Positions 61,541 to 64,000 of a stretch of DNA of 64,000 bases are shown here, piece by piece. Position 1 is the stretch's first letter; every line of letters starts with the position of its first letter. The notes beneath the pieces were generated by a model, which was given only the letters and a program-made list of their open reading frames with translations, searched no databases and had not been told where the DNA came from. Made by a program: the position numbers and the translations under genes. The stretch is taken from assembly GCA_010015655.1 (NCBI GenBank), contig ML976680.1, positions 1 to 64,000 on the forward strand. Reading direction: 5' to 3'. This DNA is from Bimuria novae-zelandiae CBS 107.79 (taxonomy: Eukaryota; Ascomycota; Dothideomycetes; Pleosporales; Didymosphaeriaceae).

Positions 61541-62960
61541 CGCCTAGTTATTATAGATAAAAACTAACGTCGCTAAGCGAGCTATAAACCTATTTTAGAA
61601 TTATTATATATATAGCACTTTATAAAGAGCCATCGCTTAAGGAATATTAGCGGAAACTTTACAGGACAGCGTCTACGCATAAAGTTAATCTCTACATGTT
61701 ATAGAAACGCTAGGAATAGCTAGATTAATACTTATACTTAATAAAGTTTAATTAAAGGTTTAAATTACCCTTTAGCTAAATATAAGATTTTTTAAAGTTA
61801 TTACGTAAGCGTAGCTTTAAGTACTAGATCTTTAATAAGTACTTCTATATTAACAAAGTAATAGTAAGATTTATAAGACGCTCGAGTGAAGTTATTATAA
61901 TTATAATAAAATTAATACTAGAGGAATATAAAATCTAGTATTTAGTTAATAATAAAGTAATTCTAAATTACTTAATTTATGCTAGAGGCACTAGGCGAGG
62001 TCCGGTGAACTTACTTACTTTTATAAGAGTAAAAACGACGCCTTTTATACTAACTAAGTCTATTTTTATTACTTTTATACTTGCTAAAAACGCTACCGGG
62101 CGTTATTAATTTTTACTAAATTACTATATTATTTAGGATACTAATCGCTTTAACACTATTCTTATATTTAAATATTTAAAAAATATTAGCGTAGTGTGCG
62201 CAGGCACTTTAAAGATAATAAAAATAGTTATAAAAAAGTGATTTATATTAAACGTAATAGTAGAACTAATATTTAGGACGCCTATAGTAGTAACGCACGC
62301 CCTCGTAAAGCTAATAAAAAGCGCTTTGATAGTAACCTTATATAATTTAATATAATGTTTTTAGGCAAGATAAAATAGAGAGAAACGTACTAAGCACTCT
62401 TAAAAAGTAAGAAAGTCTTACAAGTTATTTAAAAAGATAATTAGGTAGTTCTTTGTACTAGTACTATTACTAAGGGGAAGTTTTTTAAAGCTTAATAATA
62501 TACTAAAACTTATTAATAAGAGTTGCTATCTAGCTACTTGCCTGGTTATAAAGCTCTACTATTACTTTAAAACCTTTTAAAGAGACTAAAAACTATTTAA
62601 AAAGGCCTTTAGTAGTAAGCCTGTTAAGATATTAAGTATATCTAAAATAAAGGACGACTATAATAAGCATAAAAGCAAGATAGATTAGCTTAGCTAAGTG
62701 AAGAGCTACTATAGCGTCTAGTAAGCTAAGCGGCATACATAAAAGCTTTTTTAGTACTTTTTACTAAATTTTATACTTAATAACTATTATAGACTTTTCT
62801 TCTACTCCTCCTTTATTACTACTAAACGTGGTAGCTATAAGAAGTTCCTATATAACCTTATTAAGTAGTTATTTAAGCGTAGTAAATAATTAGTAAAGGG
62901 CTACAAAAAGCACGAGAGACTTAATAATAATATTATTATTATTAAAAAAAGCGTTTATAA
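61540..62960 (+). mobile_element. PiggyBac-like (DDE_Tnp_1_7) transposase remnant
   Basis: The plus strand, with many stops, reads TKSIFITFILAKNATGRY followed by a degraded FLLNYY...LIFKYLKNISV...AGT block (near 62100-62210), the pattern of the PiggyBac LDNYFTS...LRELGIGACGT region. Further on, DDYNKHKSKID and VKSYYSV (near 62650-62720) match the family's YNxxMGGVDxxDQxxxYY block, then LFFYSSF. The termini and TTAA target sites were not identified. Confidence 0.68.
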
Positions 62961-63290
62961 TTCTATAAGACTATTTAAATAGTCTAAGATCTATACTACT
63001 TGTGCTAAAAACGCATGTTAATTACACAAGTCTTAAATATCGCGGACACCTCTAGGCCATGTATCTAGTAATTCATAGCGACGCAAGCGTGCCCAGCGTC
63101 CTCCGCGTACTTACTATAGGTGTACGCTTTGCCGCTTGCCTCTGTGTAGGCCAGAAATCAGGCCTGAGTGCTAGCAGGAGCACCTCCGACGATATTAAAC
63201 TATTAAGGAAGTTAATATAAAAGCAAGCTTAAGAATTAAGTAATTAGAAGTTAAGACCTCTAGAAATGTAATTTTTATATAAATTTCTAT
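62961..63290. other. AT-rich edge with a GC-normal patch (63040-63195)
   Basis: A 155-bp patch of normal composition (GGACACCTCTAGGCC...AGCACCTCCGACG) sits between AT-rich stretches. It could be an LTR or MITE fragment, but no terminal repeats or duplication were found. Confidence 0.35.
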
Positions 63291-64000
63291 ATAAACTGCA
63301 TCAATTCTGGTGTTCTGCCAAGATTGGAGCGATCATCTGATTGGCTATCACTAGGTGGTCCGTGTGCGGGCGATGTTGCCAGTGCAAGGGATATTTGACC
63401 TAGTCCACCTTCACGCGAGAGCATCTGCAAACTTTGCAAAACTCACAGTTCCCTACTCTTGTCTCAGATCATCTCTCTACACTCCAGGCCTGATTTGGGT
63501 TCTAAACCCCCTTTGCTTGCAGGACACCGCTGCCGCTTAGGATCGCCTACCTGCCTCGCCTTGATTTGCAACCATCAACTCATTTGTCTTAACTGACAAA
63601 TTTTCTTCCATCATCGCCGACGGCCTCCACAGACTAAGATTAATAATGGAATGCCACAACACAAATGCCAAAGGCAAGATGAACCATTCAGCTACACAGA
63701 AAGCAGAGCTAACACTCAGCTAACATAGCCCAGTCTATATTTAGAGCACCCATCCCATAAGCAGATCCGCCCAAGCCTTCACCAGCAGCCACACTCGCAT
63801 CCCTAAAGCAGAAAGACGTAAGCCAGCCGCACTTCGTCAGCATCCCTCCGGACTCAAAACAATCAGCGTGGCTGCATTAGCCGCATGTCGGGGAAAACAT
63901 CATTGGTCCAGCATTTCGACATGTCCTCGTTTAAAATGTGCCGTTGCGGGGAGCTGAAGAATGCAGCATGGCGAAGCCATCAGCAAGTTTTCGTATAAAA
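63291..64000. other. GC-normal border sequence, no gene recognised
   Basis: Composition returns to normal at about 63290. No frame on either strand has domain support. It is probably intergenic flank of a gene beyond the window. Confidence 0.45.

Noticed and set aside
1..64000. CRISPR array, bacterial operon or phage content
   Set aside because: Spliceosomal introns, fungal protein families and RIP-mutated retrotransposons show nuclear fungal DNA. No spaced direct-repeat arrays of that kind are present.

Overview
The window is nuclear DNA of a filamentous ascomycete, most likely a Dothideomycete of the Pleosporales type. The evidence is short GT-AG introns (about 47-125 bp), HET, tyrosinase and BCK1-type genes of filamentous-fungal form, an intron-bearing tRNA-Asp, and a genome split into sharply separated gene-bearing and AT-rich blocks. 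The AT-rich blocks are degraded transposons whose reading frames are broken almost only where Gln (CAA/CAG) or Trp (TGG) codons would have become TAA/TAG. That is the signature of repeat-induced point mutation (RIP). No species is assigned.

Layout. (1) 1-11733, AT-rich: a TPR-repeat pseudogene, two pogo/Fot1-like DNA transposons with matched inverted termini (1218-3064 and 3437-5787), a third pogo fragment, a Ty3/Gypsy remnant (about 6250-10387), two solo LTRs and one LTR-like end. (2) 11778-43375, a gene island of normal composition: HET pseudogene, HINT-type HIT hydrolase, AUH-like enoyl-CoA hydratase, F-box-like gene, tyrosinase, a disordered hypothetical protein, BCK1-type MAPKKK, pyruvate decarboxylase, tRNA-Asp(GTC), RING protein, Mediator subunit 9, cofactor-independent phosphoglycerate mutase, a CaMK-type kinase and a BTB/POZ pseudogene. 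(3) 43376-63290, AT-rich: palindromic elements, a Gypsy element carrying solo LTRs, and a plus-strand Copia element split in two by a complete 8.1-kb minus-strand Copia element, which itself carries a solo LTR and a 1.9-kb pogo-like element; then a PiggyBac-like remnant. (4) 63290-64000, normal composition again, with no recognised gene.

The island genes are ordinary single-copy fungal genes: glycolysis and fermentation (PGM, PDC), leucine or fatty acid catabolism (AUH-like), melanin-type phenol oxidation (tyrosinase), cell-wall-integrity and calcium signalling (BCK1, CaMK) and transcription (MED9). They do not form a metabolite cluster.

Most notable findings. A perfect 44-bp inverted repeat bounds the island at both AT/GC borders and has the same internal 17-bp-period double motif as the pogo termini in this window, with the ends facing outward. 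The outermost gene at each border carries a RIP-type nonsense codon. The nested Copia element shows RIP that fades toward its two outer ends. Solo LTRs with exact 5-bp target duplications sit almost unmutated inside heavily mutated hosts.
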